Below, one piece after another: positions 8,800 through 19,718 of a stretch of 64,000 nt of DNA; within the stretch, counting starts at the first letter, position 1; every line of letters begins with the position of its first letter. The notes under the pieces were generated by a model, which saw only the letters and a program-made list of their open reading frames with translations, did not search any database and was not told the DNA's origin. The translations under genes were made by a program, and so were the position numbers. The DNA lies in the NCBI RefSeq assembly GCF_000959445.1, contig NZ_CP009631.1, forward strand, positions 1,674,001-1,738,000, given 5' to 3'. Source of the stretch: Burkholderia vietnamiensis LMG 10929 (GTDB lineage: Bacteria > Pseudomonadota > Gammaproteobacteria > Burkholderiales > Burkholderiaceae).

Positions 8800-11700
8800 T
8801 CAGTCGGCGGCGGCCGGCACGAGCACCTCGCGGCTGCCGTTGATGCCCATCGGCGACACGAGCCCGGCTGCTTCCATCTGTTCGACGAGACGCGCGGCGC
8901 GGTTGTAGCCGATGCGCAGCTGGCGCTGCACCGACGAGATCGACGCGCGCCGCGTGCGCACGACGAACGCGACGGCTTCGTCGTAGAGCGGATCGGCTTC
9001 CGCGTCGGGCGCATCGCCGAACAGGTCCTGCGTCGCGCCGTCGGCCGCGGGACCGTCGAGGATGCCTTCCTCGTACTGCGGCTCGCCGAACTGCTTCAGG
9101 TATTCGACGATGCGGTGCACTTCCTCGTCGGCGACGAACGCGCCGTGCACGCGCTGCGGGTAGCCGGTGCCCGGCGGCAGGAACAGCATGTCGCCCTGGC
9201 CGAGCAGCGATTCGGCGCCCATCTGGTCGAGGATCGTGCGCGAGTCGATCTTCGACGACACCTGAAACGCGACGCGCGTCGGAATGTTCGCCTTGATGAG
9301 GCCGGTGATCACGTCGACGGACGGGCGCTGGGTCGCGAGGATCAGATGGATGCCGGCCGCGCGCGCCTTCTGCGCGAGCCGGGCGATCAGCTCCTCGATC
9401 TTCTTGCCGGCGACCATCATCAGGTCGGCCAGCTCGTCGATCACGACGACGATCAGCGGCAGCGTCGACAGCGGTTCCGGATCGTCGGGCGTCAGCGAGA
9501 ACGGGTTGCCGATCTTCTTTTCCTTGGCCTCGGCGTCGCGGATCTTCTGGTTGAAGCCCGCGAGATTGCGCACGCCGACGGCCGACATCAGCCGGTAGCG
9601 CTTCTCCATTTCGCCGACGCACCAGTTCAGCGCGTTCGCCGCGAGCTTCATGTCGGTGACGACGGGCGCGAGCAGGTGCGGGATGCCCTCATAGACCGAC
9701 AGCTCGAGCATCTTCGGATCGATCATGATGAGCCGCACTTCCTCCGGCGTCGCCTTGTACAGCAGCGACAGGATCATCGCGTTGATCGCGACCGACTTGC
9801 CCGAGCCGGTCGTGCCGGCGACCAGCATGTGCGGCGCCTTAGCCAGATCGGTGACGACCGGATGGCCGGTGATGTCCTTGCCCATCGCGATCGTCAGCTG
9901 CGACGTCGAATGCTGGTACTGACGCGATTCGAGAATCTCCGACAGGCGGATCATCTGGCGCTTCGCGTTCGGCAGCTCGAGGCCCATGCAGGTCTTGCCG
10001 GGAATCGTCTCGACGACGCGGATCGACGTGAGGCCGAGCCCGCGCGACAGGTCCTTCATCAGGCCGACGATCTGGCTGCCGCGCACGCCGAGCGCGGGTT
10101 CGATCTCGAAGCGCGTGATCACCGGGCCCGCCGACGCGCCGACGACCGTCACCGGCACCTTGAACTCCTGCAGGCGCTGCTCGATCACCTGACCGGTCTG
10201 CGCGAGGTGTTCTTCCGAGATGGGCTCGATGTCGTCCGATGCCGGCTCGAGCAGGTCGAGCGTCGGCAGCTCGACGTTGAAGGACGCGGGCGCGTGGAAT
10301 TCGAACGCGTTCGGACGCGGCGGGCGGGTTGGGGTGGTCGCGGCTTCCGCTTCGGCGTCGGGTGGCGTGGCCGGTTCCGCGGGGGCGGCGTTTGCGGCGG
10401 ACGATGCGGGTGCGTCGGTCGGTGCTACGGCTTGGGCGAAGGTGACGGTGGCCGGTGTGGGCACTGCTGCCATTGCCGTAGCAGCGGCAGGCTCGGCGGC
10501 GGCCGTCGCCGCGGGCGCGGTGCCGGCCAGCATGGCGCCGGGGAGCGATGCAGCGGTGAGTGTCGGCAGTGCGGTGCCGACGGGCGCGGCCGTCGATGTC
10601 GCGATCGTTGCTGCGGGCATCGGGTCGGTCGGCGACGAAGTAGCGGGCGCCGGCGTGCCGGTGTACGAATGAGCCTGCGGCGTCGTTGTGGGTGCGATCA
10701 CGCGATCCGGAGCCGCAGCGTCGAGCGGCGCGTGGGGAGCGGTGAAGGATGACGTGGGTGCTGCTGCCTGAGTCGAGGACGGCGGTGCCGCGAATGGCGC
10801 AATCGCTGCGGTCGGCGTCATAGATGTCATTGACGCGGGCGTACCGCTCGCCGTCGACGTGCCGCCAAATGCAGCGGTCGACCCGAACGTGGGCGTGGCC
10901 GTACCGACGGCAGCAAGTGCGCCCGCAGACGGAGCCGGCGCGATGCTGGCGGTTGGCGCTTGCGTTGCATGTGTCTGCGTGGCGGACTCGGCCGGTGTAT
11001 CGACCGCCGGCGCGTCTGGCGTGCGGCTCGCGTGGGATGCCGACTCCGTGGCCGATGCAGGCGACGCGCCGGTGGCTGCGCGCTCCGTCGACATCGAGAA
11101 CGATGCGGCCGTCTGCGTCACGGGAACGTTTGCCGTCGGATGCAAGACCGTCGAGCCGAGGGCGGCGGGGAGCGATGCGGTCGCAACGGCCGACATCGGC
11201 TCGGCGGCGCGCATCGCGGACTGCGCCGACGCATCGGTCGAAGGTGCGCGGGCAGGCGTCGCCGGTGCGATCGGCGATGCGAACGCGCGCGCCGCGGAAG
11301 CGGCGGTGTCGCTAGTCGTTGCCGTGGCGGGCGGGGCAGTCGAGACGGTCGATGCGGTGTTGGGCGTGTGGCTGCCGGGTTCGTACGGGCTTCCGGGCAT
11401 GCTGGCGCGTGCCGGGGATGCTGCGGACGGTATCGGCGACGCGGGCGTTGCAAACGATGCGGGCAGACTCGGCGCGACGGGCGCTTCCGAGGACACTGCC
11501 GATGCAGGCGATGCCGATGCGGCCATCGCCGCGGCCGATTCCAGCGACGCTGACGGGCTCGGCGCGATGGGCGCTTGCGACGACGCTGCCGCTGCAGGCG
11601 ACGCCGACGCCGCAGGTGCCGCGGGCGTTGCAAAAGATGCGGACAGACCCGGCGCGACGGGCGCTTGCAACGACGCAGCCGCCGCAGGCGACGCCGACGC

Positions 11701-13605
11701 GTCCGCAGTCGGCGAAGCCGGCATAGATGCGTTCAGCGCTCCGTGCGCAATTTGTTTCGCGGGTTCGGGCGTCCCTGCCATACCGTCGTTCGCGTCGACG
11801 AATCGGGCGATATCGGCGCTAACCGCTGGTTGCGCGACGGACCCGTCGCTGCTGCCAGCGCCCGCGCGGTCGACGTCACGACCCGACGCATTCGCCGACG
11901 GCGTACCGGCGATCGAACCCGCTCCGTCGACATCGCGAGTCGCCATCCCTTCCTGCACCTGGCGTGCCGAAATCGGTTGCGACTGCGACGTATCCAATGC
12001 GGAACTGGGCGTGTCGACGACGTCTTCCCAGGGCGCAACGTCGATCGGTGCATGGGACTCCGGCGCGGCGGAGCCGTCGACGGCATGTTCGCGTTCGCTG
12101 CCCGGACGGTCTGCGTGCGCGTGCGTTTCGACGCCGGGCGCTTTCGGCGCGTCCTGCGCTGGCTGATCGACGAGCCAGGAGCTGATGTCCACGATGGGAG
12201 CGTGCGCGCCCGAGCCTAATGGCATGAACGCATCCAGCACGATCGGTTCGCTGTCGGCGGAAGCAGCGGGAGCAGCGGGAGCCGATGTGGACGCAGATGC
12301 GGTTGCGAGCGCATCCGCCCGTCCGACGTCGTGCGGGGCGACCGGATGCCCATCCGAAGCGAGCGCGCCCGACGCGGGAACGGAGGCCGACTCGGACGCA
12401 ACCACGCCGCCTGCCACACCAACCGCACCAACCGCCGCGACTGTCGCCTCGCTCCCCGAACTGCCAGCCGCTGCTGCCGTACCCGCCGCATTCCCCGGCC
12501 GCACCCCATCCAGCGCCGCCCACTGCGCGGTGCTGGCTTCGATCGAGCGCAGCGTGTCGTGAACGCTCGGCGCCGGCGTGATCGGTTCTGCGGGCTGCTG
12601 CACCCACGCGTAAAGCGGTGCGCGGGCGGGCGTCGGCGGCGCGGGGCGGCGCCGTGCCGGGTCAGCAGCCGGGCCGGCGGCGGTTCCCGTCGCCGGACGT
12701 GCGGCCGTGCGCGGCGGCGTCGCACCAACCGGGCGCGGCGCGACCGTGGCGCGCGGCGCGCTCGGCTGCTTCGACGCCGCCACGGCTGCCGTCGCGGCTG
12801 CAGCGGCTGCCGGCCGCGCGGCGGTCGGTTGCGGTCGAACCGGCTGGAACCCGGCCGGCAGCGGCGCCGGATTCGGGCGCGGCCCCTGCGCGTTCGCGGC
12901 GGCGCGCGCGAGGCTGGCGGTGCTGCCGGTCGTCGGCGGCGGCATCGCGCTCGGCGTAGCCGGGACCGGCGGCACCGGCATGCGCTTGGCCGGCGTCGGC
13001 TTCAGCCATCCCGACGGCGCGACCGGCTCCGCTAGCGGGCGCGCCGCGGCCTTGTTGCGCGGTTTCGGCCGGGCCTGCGGATCGGGCTTCCACAACGTCG
13101 GGCGCGAATACCGCCCGTTCTGGCGCGGGGCCATCGAATTGACCGTATGGGCGGTCGTCGGCTGCACGATGTCGTCGTCGCGATGCAGCGCGCCGCGCGG
13201 CAGGTCGGCGACGCTGCGCACGTCGTCGTCCGCGACGTCGCGCGCGAGCTTCACGCCGAACGACGTGTCGACCCACGCGGCGAACTGGCGCCAGCGGATG
13301 CCGGTCAGCCACGGCAAGCCGGCGAGCAACAGCACGACCATCGCGACCGGCGTGCCGATCGGGCCGAGCACGTGGGCGAAGCCGGCGGAGAACGCATGGC
13401 CGAGCGCGTTGGTGTCCGGGCCGGACAACGGGCTCGTCAGCGCGCAGCTCGCGACGAACACCGCCGCGAAGCCGATCCAGAGGCGAATCGAGCCGCGGCC
13501 GGCGAGGCCGCCGCCGCCGGGCAGCATCGCCTGAACGAGACGCCAGAAGAGAAGGAGGAACCAGACGGCGGAGATGCCGAACCAGCCGAAGACTACCGTG
13601 TGCAT
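8800..13605 (-). CDS. ftsK: DNA translocase FtsK with very long Ala/Pro/Ser linker
   Basis: This septum-anchored ATPase pumps DNA and couples division to chromosome-dimer resolution. It has 1601 residues. The N-terminal membrane part (about 1-120) shows about three hydrophobic helices ([49 protein letters not shown]) rather than the four of E. coli. The linker spans about residues 190-1090. The motor follows, with Walker A GTTGSGKS (about 1260) and Walker [15 protein letters not shown] (about 1390). The gamma winged-helix is at the C-terminus ([11 protein letters not shown]...[23 protein letters not shown]). The ATG at 13605 is the only credible start before an in-frame stop near 13657. Burkholderia often carry a second, shorter FtsK elsewhere. 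Confidence 0.95.
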   Translation of the reverse strand: MHTVVFGWFGISAVWFLLLFWRLVQAMLPGGGGLAGRGSIRLWIGFAAVFVASCALTSPLSGPDTNALGHAFSAGFAHVLGPIGTPVAMVVLLLAGLPWLTGIRWRQFAAWVDTSFGVKLARDVADDDVRSVADLPRGALHRDDDIVQPTTAHTVNSMAPRQNGRYSRPTLWKPDPQARPKPRNKAAARPLAEPVAPSGWLKPTPAKRMPVPPVPATPSAMPPPTTGSTASLARAAANAQGPRPNPAPLPAGFQPVRPQPTAARPAAAAAATAAVAASKQPSAPRATVAPRPVGATPPRTAARPATGTAAGPAADPARRRPAPPTPARAPLYAWVQQPAEPITPAPSVHDTLRSIEASTAQWAALDGVRPGNAAGTAAAAGSSGSEATVAAVGAVGVAGGVVASESASVPASGALASDGHPVAPHDVGRADALATASASTSAPAAPAASADSEPIVLDAFMPLGSGAHAPIVDISSWLVDQPAQDAPKAPGVETHAHADRPGSEREHAVDGSAAPESHAPIDVAPWEDVVDTPSSALDTSQSQPISARQVQEGMATRDVDGAGSIAGTPSANASGRDVDRAGAGSSDGSVAQPAVSADIARFVDANDGMAGTPEPAKQIAHGALNASMPASPTADASASPAAAASLQAPVAPGLSASFATPAAPAASASPAAAASSQAPIAPSPSASLESAAAMAASASPASAVSSEAPVAPSLPASFATPASPIPSAASPARASMPGSPYEPGSHTPNTASTVSTAPPATATTSDTAASAARAFASPIAPATPARAPSTDASAQSAMRAAEPMSAVATASLPAALGSTVLHPTANVPVTQTAASFSMSTERAATGASPASATESASHASRTPDAPAVDTPAESATQTHATQAPTASIAPAPSAGALAAVGTATPTFGSTAAFGGTSTASGTPASMTSMTPTAAIAPFAAPPSSTQAAAPTSSFTAPHAPLDAAAPDRVIAPTTTPQAHSYTGTPAPATSSPTDPMPAATIATSTAAPVGTALPTLTAASLPGAMLAGTAPAATAAAEPAAATAMAAVPTPATVTFAQAVAPTDAPASSAANAAPAEPATPPDAEAEAATTPTRPPRPNAFEFHAPASFNVELPTLDLLEPASDDIEPISEEHLAQTGQVIEQRLQEFKVPVTVVGASAGPVITRFEIEPALGVRGSQIVGLMKDLSRGLGLTSIRVVETIPGKTCMGLELPNAKRQMIRLSEILESRQYQHSTSQLTIAMGKDITGHPVVTDLAKAPHMLVAGTTGSGKSVAINAMILSLLYKATPEEVRLIMIDPKMLELSVYEGIPHLLAPVVTDMKLAANALNWCVGEMEKRYRLMSAVGVRNLAGFNQKIRDAEAKEKKIGNPFSLTPDDPEPLSTLPLIVVVIDELADLMMVAGKKIEELIARLAQKARAAGIHLILATQRPSVDVITGLIKANIPTRVAFQVSSKIDSRTILDQMGAESLLGQGDMLFLPPGTGYPQRVHGAFVADEEVHRIVEYLKQFGEPQYEEGILDGPAADGATQDLFGDAPDAEADPLYDEAVAFVVRTRRASISSVQRQLRIGYNRAARLVEQMEAAGLVSPMGINGSREVLVPAAAD
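11438..11715. repeat. Three imperfect ~90-bp direct repeats inside the FtsK linker
   Basis: The word GGGCGTTGCAAA(C/A)GATGCGG recurs 180 bp apart (about 11443 and 11623). GCTCGGCGCGATGGGCGCTT marks a middle copy. In protein they read as three roughly 30-residue blocks of the type [21 protein letters not shown]. Confidence 0.7.
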
Positions 13606-13801
13606 GCTTTGATGAAACAGGAAGAAGGGCGGGGCGCGGTGCGCGATCCGCCGAGTTTAACCGGCCGACGAACGAGATTGACGAGACTGACAGCGCGCCG
13701 GCGCAGCATGAAGACGGCGAGGCCGGTTCAGGCTGCGCGACGCATGGATTCGAGGCCGCGCGGCGCGGCGGCGCATGGCCGGCCCGCGCTCGCGCGCCGC
13801 A
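13606..13801. other. Gap between the META gene end and ftsK start
   Basis: About 196 bp upstream of ftsK. No gene, terminator hairpin or clear promoter hexamers are recognised. Confidence 0.4.
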
Positions 13802-14344
13802 TCAGCTGCCCCGGCGCGTGAAGGTGAGCGTCTCGCCGGCTTCGGTCACGATCTGCAATTGCTGCGGCTCGCGCATCTGCACGCCGGTCTTCTGCACGTG
13901 GGCGAGCGCATCGAGGTACGCGTGCTCGAGCTGGCCGCCCAGCGCGTTCGGACACGCCATGCGCGTGCCGGCGAGCGGCCCGAAGCTGAGCAGTCCGTTC
14001 TTGACCGCATAGGTGCCCATATAGCGGTTGCAGCCCGAAAAGCCGCTCGCGCGCCGCACGCCCGACTCGGTCGACAGCGCGAGCCGGATCGGCTCGCCGT
14101 TGTCGCCGTGCGGAATCGTGCGCGGCGTGCCGTCGGCGGCGACCCAGCTCGTGAGCTCCCAGCTCGTGTCGTCGAGCAGCTGGACGGCGGCCGGATTGTA
14201 CGGGTCGGGCGCGGGGGCGGCGGAATCGGGGTGGGTCGGCATCGCACAGGCGGCGAGAAGCGTGGCAAGCGTCAACGCGCAGAGCGGCGCGCGCAACGGG
14301 CGAAGCAGGCCGGTGCGTGCGCGGGCGGCGGACAGGTGGGACAT
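13802..14344 (-). CDS. META-domain lipoprotein
   Basis: This 180-residue protein has a lipoprotein signal peptide ([14 protein letters not shown], lipobox LLAAC). It carries a META domain: [42 protein letters not shown] and LTFTRR, which closely match the HslJ/META pattern. The start [11 protein letters not shown] is preferred because GAGGAACGAGG lies directly upstream and it precedes the signal peptide. A longer frame to 14458 adds unconserved residues. META proteins such as HslJ are outer-envelope stress proteins with undefined biochemistry. The gene is divergent from purT. Confidence 0.9.
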   Translation of the reverse strand: MSHLSAARARTGLLRPLRAPLCALTLATLLAACAMPTHPDSAAPAPDPYNPAAVQLLDDTSWELTSWVAADGTPRTIPHGDNGEPIRLALSTESGVRRASGFSGCNRYMGTYAVKNGLLSFGPLAGTRMACPNALGGQLEHAYLDALAHVQKTGVQMREPQQLQIVTEAGETLTFTRRGS

Positions 14345-14545
14345 GAGCCTCGTTCCTCTACGGATTCTGATCAAGGCGTAAGAGTAACGCACCGGCCCCG
14401 CGCGAGGCGAGCCGACACTTCGTGCGCGAAAACGTTCGCGCCCGCCCGGGCCGGCCACGCGGCGACGAAACGGGCCGAAGCGCCGACGGTGCGCGTGTTA
14501 ACATCGACGCCGTTTCGTCCTCCAACAGAACCAGCGGGAAATCAC

Positions 14546-15760
14546 ATGCAGATCGGTCAGCGGCTCGGTACGCCGCTTTCACCTTCGGCCACGCGCGTCA
14601 TGCTGCTCGGCGCGGGCGAACTCGGCAAGGAAGTCATCATCGCGTTGCAGCGCCTCGGCGTCGAAGTCATCGCCGTCGACCGCTATCCGGACGCGCCGGG
14701 CCATCAGGTCGCGCATCGCGCCCACGTGATCGACATGACCGACGCGGCCGCGCTGCGCGCGCTGGTCGAGGCCGAGCGCCCGCATCTGATCGTCCCCGAG
14801 ATCGAGGCGATCGCGACCGACGCGCTCGCGGCCATCGAGGCGGCCGGCCTGGCCGAGGTGATCCCCACCGCGCGCGCGACGCAGCTCACGATGAACCGCG
14901 AGGGCATCCGCCGGCTCGCCGCCGAGGAGCTCGGGCTCGCGACCTCGCCGTACGCGTTCGCCGATTCGTTCGACGCATTCAGCGCAGCGGTCGCGAAGAT
15001 CGGGATGCCGTGCGTCGTGAAGCCGGTGATGTCGTCGTCGGGCAAGGGGCAGTCGGTGGTACGCAGCGAGGCCGACGTGAAGGCCGCGTGGGACTACGCG
15101 ATGGCCGGCGGCCGCGTGAACCACGGGCGCGTGATCGTCGAGGGCTTCATCGAATTCGACTACGAGATCACGCAGCTGACCGTCCGTGCGATCGACCCGG
15201 CCACGCTGGCGACGCGCACCTACTTCTGCGAGCCGGTCGGCCACGTGCAGGTGGCGGGCGACTACGTCGAATCGTGGCAGCCGCAGCCGATGAGCGCGGC
15301 CGCGCTGCAGAAGTCGCGCGACATCGCGCACAAGGTGACCGAGGCGCTCGGCGGGCGCGGGCTGTTCGGCGTCGAGCTGTTCGTGCGCGGCGACGACGTC
15401 TGGTTCTCCGAGGTGAGCCCGCGGCCGCACGACACGGGCCTCGTCACGCTCGCGTCGCAACGCCAGTCGGAATTCGAGCTGCACGCCCGCGCGATCCTCG
15501 GGCTGCCGGTCGATCCGACGCTCGGCTCGCCGGCTGCGTCGGCGGTGATCTACGGCGGCCTCGACGAGCGCGGCATCGCGTTCGAGGGCGTGCGCGACGC
15601 GCTCGCCGTGCCGGGCGCCGACCTGCGCCTGTTCGGCAAGCCCGAGAGCTTCGTGAAGCGGCGCATGGGCGTCGCGCTCGCGACCGGGGCGAACGTCGAC
15701 GAAGCCCGCGAGCGCGCGAAGCGCGCGGCGGCGGCCGTGCGGCCCGTGTCGTCGCGCTGA
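14546..15760 (+). CDS. purT: Formate-dependent phosphoribosylglycinamide formyltransferase (GAR transformylase 2)
   Basis: This ATP-grasp enzyme makes formyl-GAR from GAR, formate and ATP in purine synthesis. It has 404 residues, against 392 in E. coli. The N-terminal pre-ATP-grasp motif is [20 protein letters not shown]. The substrate loop is [14 protein letters not shown] and the ATP-grasp P-loop is [14 protein letters not shown]. Metal-binding Glu/Asp residues are in GLFGVELFV and [14 protein letters not shown]. The start gives [18 protein letters not shown], the usual PurT beginning. A possible -10 (TAACAT) lies about 45 bp upstream. The small lipoprotein gene follows within 20 bp. Confidence 0.97.
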   Translation: MQIGQRLGTPLSPSATRVMLLGAGELGKEVIIALQRLGVEVIAVDRYPDAPGHQVAHRAHVIDMTDAAALRALVEAERPHLIVPEIEAIATDALAAIEAAGLAEVIPTARATQLTMNREGIRRLAAEELGLATSPYAFADSFDAFSAAVAKIGMPCVVKPVMSSSGKGQSVVRSEADVKAAWDYAMAGGRVNHGRVIVEGFIEFDYEITQLTVRAIDPATLATRTYFCEPVGHVQVAGDYVESWQPQPMSAAALQKSRDIAHKVTEALGGRGLFGVELFVRGDDVWFSEVSPRPHDTGLVTLASQRQSEFELHARAILGLPVDPTLGSPAASAVIYGGLDERGIAFEGVRDALAVPGADLRLFGKPESFVKRRMGVALATGANVDEARERAKRAAAAVRPVSSR

Positions 15761-15777
15761 CCGCCCGGGAGCGCGCG

Positions 15778-15972
15778 ATGGCATCCAGATTGTCACGGCT
15801 CGGTCGGATCGCGACGCTCGGCGCCGCGCTCGCGCTGCTGGCGAGCCTGGCCGGCTGCGGCGTCGCGGCCGCGCCGTGCCGGATCGCATCGGCCGGGCTG
15901 AAGATCGTCCCGCTGGTCGGTCATGTGGCTGCCGCGCCGACCGACGCATGCGCCGACGTCATCGATCCATGA
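15778..15972 (+). CDS. Small conserved lipoprotein (DUF6726-like)
   Basis: This 64-residue protein has a clear lipoprotein signal (IATLGAALALLASLAGCGVA, lipobox LAGC). A short Cys-containing mature part follows (AAPCRIASAGLKIVPLVGHV...DACADVIDP). This matches the small Burkholderiales lipoproteins I know as DUF6726. It starts 17 bp after purT behind GGGAGCG, so it is likely in the same transcript. No biochemical role is known. Confidence 0.8.
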   Translation: MASRLSRLGRIATLGAALALLASLAGCGVAAAPCRIASAGLKIVPLVGHVAAAPTDACADVIDP

Positions 15973-16058
15973 TGGCCCGGGCGTCGGGCGTCGACGCGTC
16001 GTCTCCGACCCGCGCACGCCGCGTGCGTGCGTTCTCACCGTCTCATCCAAGGACCAGC

Positions 16059-16451
16059 ATGATTCGCCAAACCTTCGTCGCGCTGGCGCTGGCCGGCGCC
16101 GCCGTTTCCGCTGCTTCGGCCGCGCATGCGGCGCAACTGACCGTCGAGGAGATCGACGCCGATGCGCGCCAGCCGACCGTGTACCAATGCGCGAACGAGA
16201 AGCAGCCGCTGCGCGTGTCGTACTGGCGCGCCGGCAACGGCCAGAGCTTCGCGCTCGTGCCGGTCAACGGGCAGCAGATGCTGTTCGTCGACACCGTCTC
16301 GGGGTCGGGCGTGCGCTATCAGGCCGGCCGCTATACCTGGTGGACGAAGGGCAGGGAGGCGACGTTGCGCGACGAGATCGCCGACCCGAATGCCGCGCCG
16401 ATGCTCGGCGACTGCGTGCAGGTCGACAAGAAGAAAAAGAAGAAGGGTTGA
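16059..16451 (+). CDS. MliC-like periplasmic protein (C-type lysozyme inhibitor family)
   Basis: This 130-residue protein has a cleavable signal peptide ending ASAAHA. The mature domain has the MliC/PliC features: VYQCANEKQPLRVSYW (first strand and Cys), a central MLFVDTVSGSGVRYQAGRYTWW, and the closing GDCVQV (second Cys). MliC proteins inhibit host C-type lysozymes in the periplasm. Unlike E. coli MliC there is no lipobox, so it is probably soluble (PliC-like). The C-terminus is a lysine run (DKKKKKKG). It begins 86 bp after the small lipoprotein gene and may belong to that transcription unit. Confidence 0.8.
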   Translation: MIRQTFVALALAGAAVSAASAAHAAQLTVEEIDADARQPTVYQCANEKQPLRVSYWRAGNGQSFALVPVNGQQMLFVDTVSGSGVRYQAGRYTWWTKGREATLRDEIADPNAAPMLGDCVQVDKKKKKKG

Positions 16452-16602
16452 ACGGTGCGGGGTTGCTGGTCGGCGGGGGCGGTTGATCGGCCTGGCGCGC
16501 CGCGGTGCGCGAAGGTAGGTGACCGCAGCGGCATGCGCGGTGCGCGACGGGGACTGGCCGCAGCGGCGCGGGTTCGAGCGATCCCAGCGCCACCAGCGGC
16601 CC

Positions 16603-16678
16603 GGCGACTCAGCGACTCAGCGACCGGAGCGCCCCCGAGAGTCCCGAGAGTCCCGAGCCCTCGAGCCCCCGAGCCCCA
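16603..16678. repeat. Short imperfect tandem repeats
   Basis: Two and a half copies of GCGACTCA are followed by about four degenerate copies of CCCGAGAGT/CCCGAGCCC. The array is intergenic, like the other short arrays in the window. Confidence 0.75.
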
Positions 16679-16803
16679 TACGGCCCCGAATCTCATCCAT
16701 CGCCCGATCGGAATGTTTTGCCCGCGCGACGCCTTGTCGGCGTACATGACAAACCGGCGCGGGAGCCCATTCGCAGCGTTGTCACGGACAGATTCCGGCT
16801 CAG

Positions 16804-16812
16804 TGCTACAAT
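16804..16812 (+). promoter_or_regulatory. Extended -10 promoter candidate for rhlE (TGCTACAAT)
   Basis: TG-N-TACAAT is a good extended -10 for sigma-70. No -35 at consensus spacing is obvious (TTGTCA lies 22 bp upstream). It would give a leader of about 195 nt. Confidence 0.5.
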
Positions 16813-17013
16813 ATGTCCCTTTCCGCCGGCATTCGCGCCGAACGGAGTCCGCACGACCTGTGGCGCCCGATGTTCGATGTGAACCGGCCCCGGGCGCCAG
16901 AGCGGCGTCGCGCGGCGCGCCGCGGCTCCGTCTACTTCCGAAATGTGATGAGCGCAGGCCCGGCCGGCCTGACGCACGATGTCCCCGCCGCGCCTTTTGA
17001 GCGAAACGCCACC

Positions 17014-18486
17014 ATGTCCGATTCTGTCGCCAAGCCTGCCGACGCAACCTTCGATCAATTCGGCCTCGCGCCCGATATCCTGAAAGCCATCGTCGAGCAG
17101 GGCTATACGACGCCGACGCCGATCCAGGCGCAGGCCATTCCGGTCGTGCTCGCCGGCCGCGACGTCATGGGCGCCGCGCAAACGGGCACCGGCAAGACCG
17201 CGAGTTTCTCGCTGCCGATCATCCAGCGGCTGCTGCCGCACGCCAGCACGAGCGCGTCGCCGGCGCGCCATCCGGTGCGCGCGCTGATCCTCACGCCGAC
17301 GCGCGAGCTCGCCGACCAGGTCGCCGCGAACGTGCATGCGTACGCGAAGCACACGGCGCTGCGCAGCGCGGTCGTGTTCGGCGGCGTCGACATGAATCCG
17401 CAGATGGCCGAGCTGCGCCGCGGCGTCGAGATCCTGATCGCGACGCCGGGCCGCCTGCTCGATCACGTTCAGCAAAAGACGGCGAACCTCGGCCAGGTCC
17501 AGATGCTCGTGCTCGACGAAGCCGACCGGATGCTCGACATGGGCTTCCTGCCCGACCTGCAGCGCATCCTGAACCTGCTGCCGAAGGAGCGTCAGACGCT
17601 GCTGTTCTCCGCCACGTTCTCGCCGGAAATCAAGAAGCTTGCGTCGACCTACCTGCGCAACCCGCAGACGATCGAAGTCGCGCGCAGCAACTCGACCAAC
17701 GCGAACGTCACGCAGATCGTCTACGACGTCGCCGAAGGCGACAAGCAGGCGGCCGTCGTGCAGTTGCTGCGCGGGCGCGGGCTCAAGCAGGTGATCGTGT
17801 TCTGCAACAGCAAGATCGGCGCGAGCCGGCTCGCGCGCAATCTCGAGCGCGACGGCGTGGTGGCCTCGGCGATCCACGGCGACAAGTCGCAGATCGAGCG
17901 GATGCAGGCGCTCGACGCGTTCAAGCGCGGCGAGATCGAGGCGCTGGTCGCGACCGACGTGGCCGCGCGCGGGCTCGACATCGCCGAACTGCCGGCCGTG
18001 ATCAACTTCGACCTGCCGTTCAACGCGGAAGACTACGTGCACCGGATCGGCCGCACGGGCCGCGCCGGGGCGACGGGCGACGCGCTGTCGCTGTGCAGCC
18101 CGAACGAGCGCAAGCAGCTCGCCGATATCGAGAAGCTGATCAAGCGTCCGCTCGAAGTGCAGACGCTCGCACTCGACAAGCCGGCCCGCCATCGTCACGA
18201 CGAGCGCAATGAGCGCGGCGAACGTAGCGAGCGCGGCGGCCGTCGCGACCGCGACGAGCATCGCGGTGCGTCGGCGCGTCGTTCAGGCAGCGCCGAGCGC
18301 GGTGGTCATCATCGCCGCCACGACGCGCCGGTCGACGATTTTTTCCTGAAGCCGTACGAACCGTCGACGCCGGCGCAGCAACCCGAGGAGACGACGTCCG
18401 TCCAGCAGCCCGAGAAGAAAGGGCCGAAGCGGCAGGTCGCCGCGCTGCTCGGCGGGTTCGGCATGCCGCGCAAGCCTTCCGCATAA
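17014..18486 (+). CDS. rhlE: DEAD-box ATP-dependent RNA helicase RhlE
   Basis: This 490-residue helicase has all core motifs: Q-motif (TTPTPIQAQAIP), motif I AQTGTGKT, Ia PTRELADQV, II DEADRMLDMGF, III SAT, V ATDVAARGLDIAELP and VI HRIGRTGR. The C-terminal tail (about residues 390-490) is highly charged and Arg/Gly/His-rich, ending KRQVAALLGGFGMPRK, characteristic of RhlE. The family remodels RNA in ribosome assembly and RNA decay and is often cold-related. The start is placed at the ATG giving MSDSVAKPADATFDQFGL. Upstream in-frame codons (to 16813) encode arginine-rich leader sequence without conservation. Confidence 0.95.
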   Translation: MSDSVAKPADATFDQFGLAPDILKAIVEQGYTTPTPIQAQAIPVVLAGRDVMGAAQTGTGKTASFSLPIIQRLLPHASTSASPARHPVRALILTPTRELADQVAANVHAYAKHTALRSAVVFGGVDMNPQMAELRRGVEILIATPGRLLDHVQQKTANLGQVQMLVLDEADRMLDMGFLPDLQRILNLLPKERQTLLFSATFSPEIKKLASTYLRNPQTIEVARSNSTNANVTQIVYDVAEGDKQAAVVQLLRGRGLKQVIVFCNSKIGASRLARNLERDGVVASAIHGDKSQIERMQALDAFKRGEIEALVATDVAARGLDIAELPAVINFDLPFNAEDYVHRIGRTGRAGATGDALSLCSPNERKQLADIEKLIKRPLEVQTLALDKPARHRHDERNERGERSERGGRRDRDEHRGASARRSGSAERGGHHRRHDAPVDDFFLKPYEPSTPAQQPEETTSVQQPEKKGPKRQVAALLGGFGMPRKPSA

Positions 18487-18534
18487 GCGGTCGGTTCAGG
18501 CAGTCGCCGCGGCGCGCGAGCGCCGTGGCAGCAA

Positions 18535-18566
18535 CGGGTGCATGCGACGCGCATGCACCCGTTTTT
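18535..18566 (+). terminator. Intrinsic terminator after rhlE
   Basis: A 12-bp perfect stem, CGGGTGCATGCG (18535-18546) with CGCATGCACCCG (18550-18561), has a 3-nt loop and is followed by T5. Confidence 0.92.
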
Positions 18567-18802
18567 CATTGGGCCAAGGGTTTGCGGCGGCGCGGCGCAG
18601 CGATGCGCAACGGTTCCCAACAATTCCCGACGGTCCTCCGCAGTGCGGCGTACGGCGGCGCGGTTGCCAACCGTGTGCGAGGCGTTCGGGTCGGCGCGCG
18701 ATGCCACAAGCGGCTTGCGACGTCCGCCGCAGGCCGTGCTCGAAGGGACCAAGCCGCCGCTGACTGCGACCTACGCGCAGCGAGCCGCCGACACGCTTTG
18801 CA

Positions 18803-19696
18803 TCACGCGCTTCGCGGCCCGAAACGCCGTGCCCACGCAGCGGTTGCGGCCGCGTAGAACGACTCGAGCGTGTCGCCCGCCAACTCGCCGTCGCCGGCGA
18901 GGCCGAGGTGTGCGGCGGCGGCACGCAGCGCCGGCAACGGATCGTCGCGTTCCAGCGCGAGCGCGCCCGTCTGTTTGCTGAGCTTTTCGCCGTTCGCAGC
19001 GACGACGACCGGCACGTGCAGATATGCGGGCGTCGGCACGCCGAGACAGCGTTGCAGGTAGATCTGGCGCGCGGTCGAATCGAGCAGGTCGGCGCCGCGC
19101 ACGACGTGGGTGATGCGGGCGTCGGCATCGTCGACCACGACCGCGAGCTGATACGCCCATTGTCCGTCGGCGCGCTTGAGCACGAAATCGCCGACTTCGG
19201 TGGCGAGGTTCTGCTGTTGCTCGTGCTGCCAGCGATCGTCGAACCGGATGATTGCGTCGGCGCCGTCGGGCACGCGCAGCCGCCAGGCACGCGCCGGTTT
19301 GCCGTGCAGCCCGGTGCGGCAGGTGCCCGGGTACGCGAGCGTCGTATGGCGCTCGTGCGCGGCGCGCAGCGAATCGGCGATTTCCTTGCGCGTGCAGCCG
19401 CACGGGTAGACGAGGCCCGCGGCGCGCAGGCGCTCGAGCTCGGCCGCATAGCGCGCGTCGCGCGTGCTTTGCCATACGGGCGGCTCGTCGGGCGTCATGC
19501 CGAAATGCGCGAGCGTCGCGAGGATGTCGTCGTCGGCGCCCGGCACGGTGCGCGGGCCGTCGATGTCCTCGATCCGCACGAGCCATGCGCCGCCGTGTGC
19601 GCGCGCGTCGAGCCAGCTCGCGAGCGCGCCGACCAGCGAGCCGAAATGCAGGGGGCCGGTCGGCGACGGCGCGAAGCGGCCGCGGTAGCCGTTCAT
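18803..19696 (-). CDS. gluQ: Glutamyl-Q tRNA(Asp) synthetase
   Basis: This truncated GluRS paralogue lacks the anticodon domain and glutamylates queuosine on tRNA-Asp. It has 297 residues, the usual length. The class I signatures are [18 protein letters not shown] (HIGH-like) and EKLSKQTGA (KMSKS-like). The Zn-binding region is CGCTRKEI...CRTG. It is 22 bp downstream of trhO and probably co-transcribed, so two tRNA-modifying activities are encoded together. The rhlE transcript converges on its 3' end. Confidence 0.95.
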   Translation of the reverse strand: MNGYRGRFAPSPTGPLHFGSLVGALASWLDARAHGGAWLVRIEDIDGPRTVPGADDDILATLAHFGMTPDEPPVWQSTRDARYAAELERLRAAGLVYPCGCTRKEIADSLRAAHERHTTLAYPGTCRTGLHGKPARAWRLRVPDGADAIIRFDDRWQHEQQQNLATEVGDFVLKRADGQWAYQLAVVVDDADARITHVVRGADLLDSTARQIYLQRCLGVPTPAYLHVPVVVAANGEKLSKQTGALALERDDPLPALRAAAAHLGLAGDGELAGDTLESFYAAATAAWARRFGPRSA

Positions 19697-19718
19697 CGGG
19701 AGCCGCAGCGGCCCGTGC

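Larger units (their letters stand above)
16452..17013. other. 562 bp gap: repeats, promoter and long leader of rhlE
   Basis: No credible gene is seen. The left half is low complexity (8-9 bp repeats). The right half contains an extended -10 and a leader of about 195 nt before the rhlE start. Such a long leader suggests post-transcriptional control, but I see no known riboswitch in it. Confidence 0.55.

Noticed and set aside
10859..12166. 435-codon Ala/Gly/Asp-rich frame opposite the FtsK linker
   Set aside because: Low-complexity DNA leaves several frames open; the frame lacks a ribosome site and any recognisable domain, and FtsK is continuous through it.
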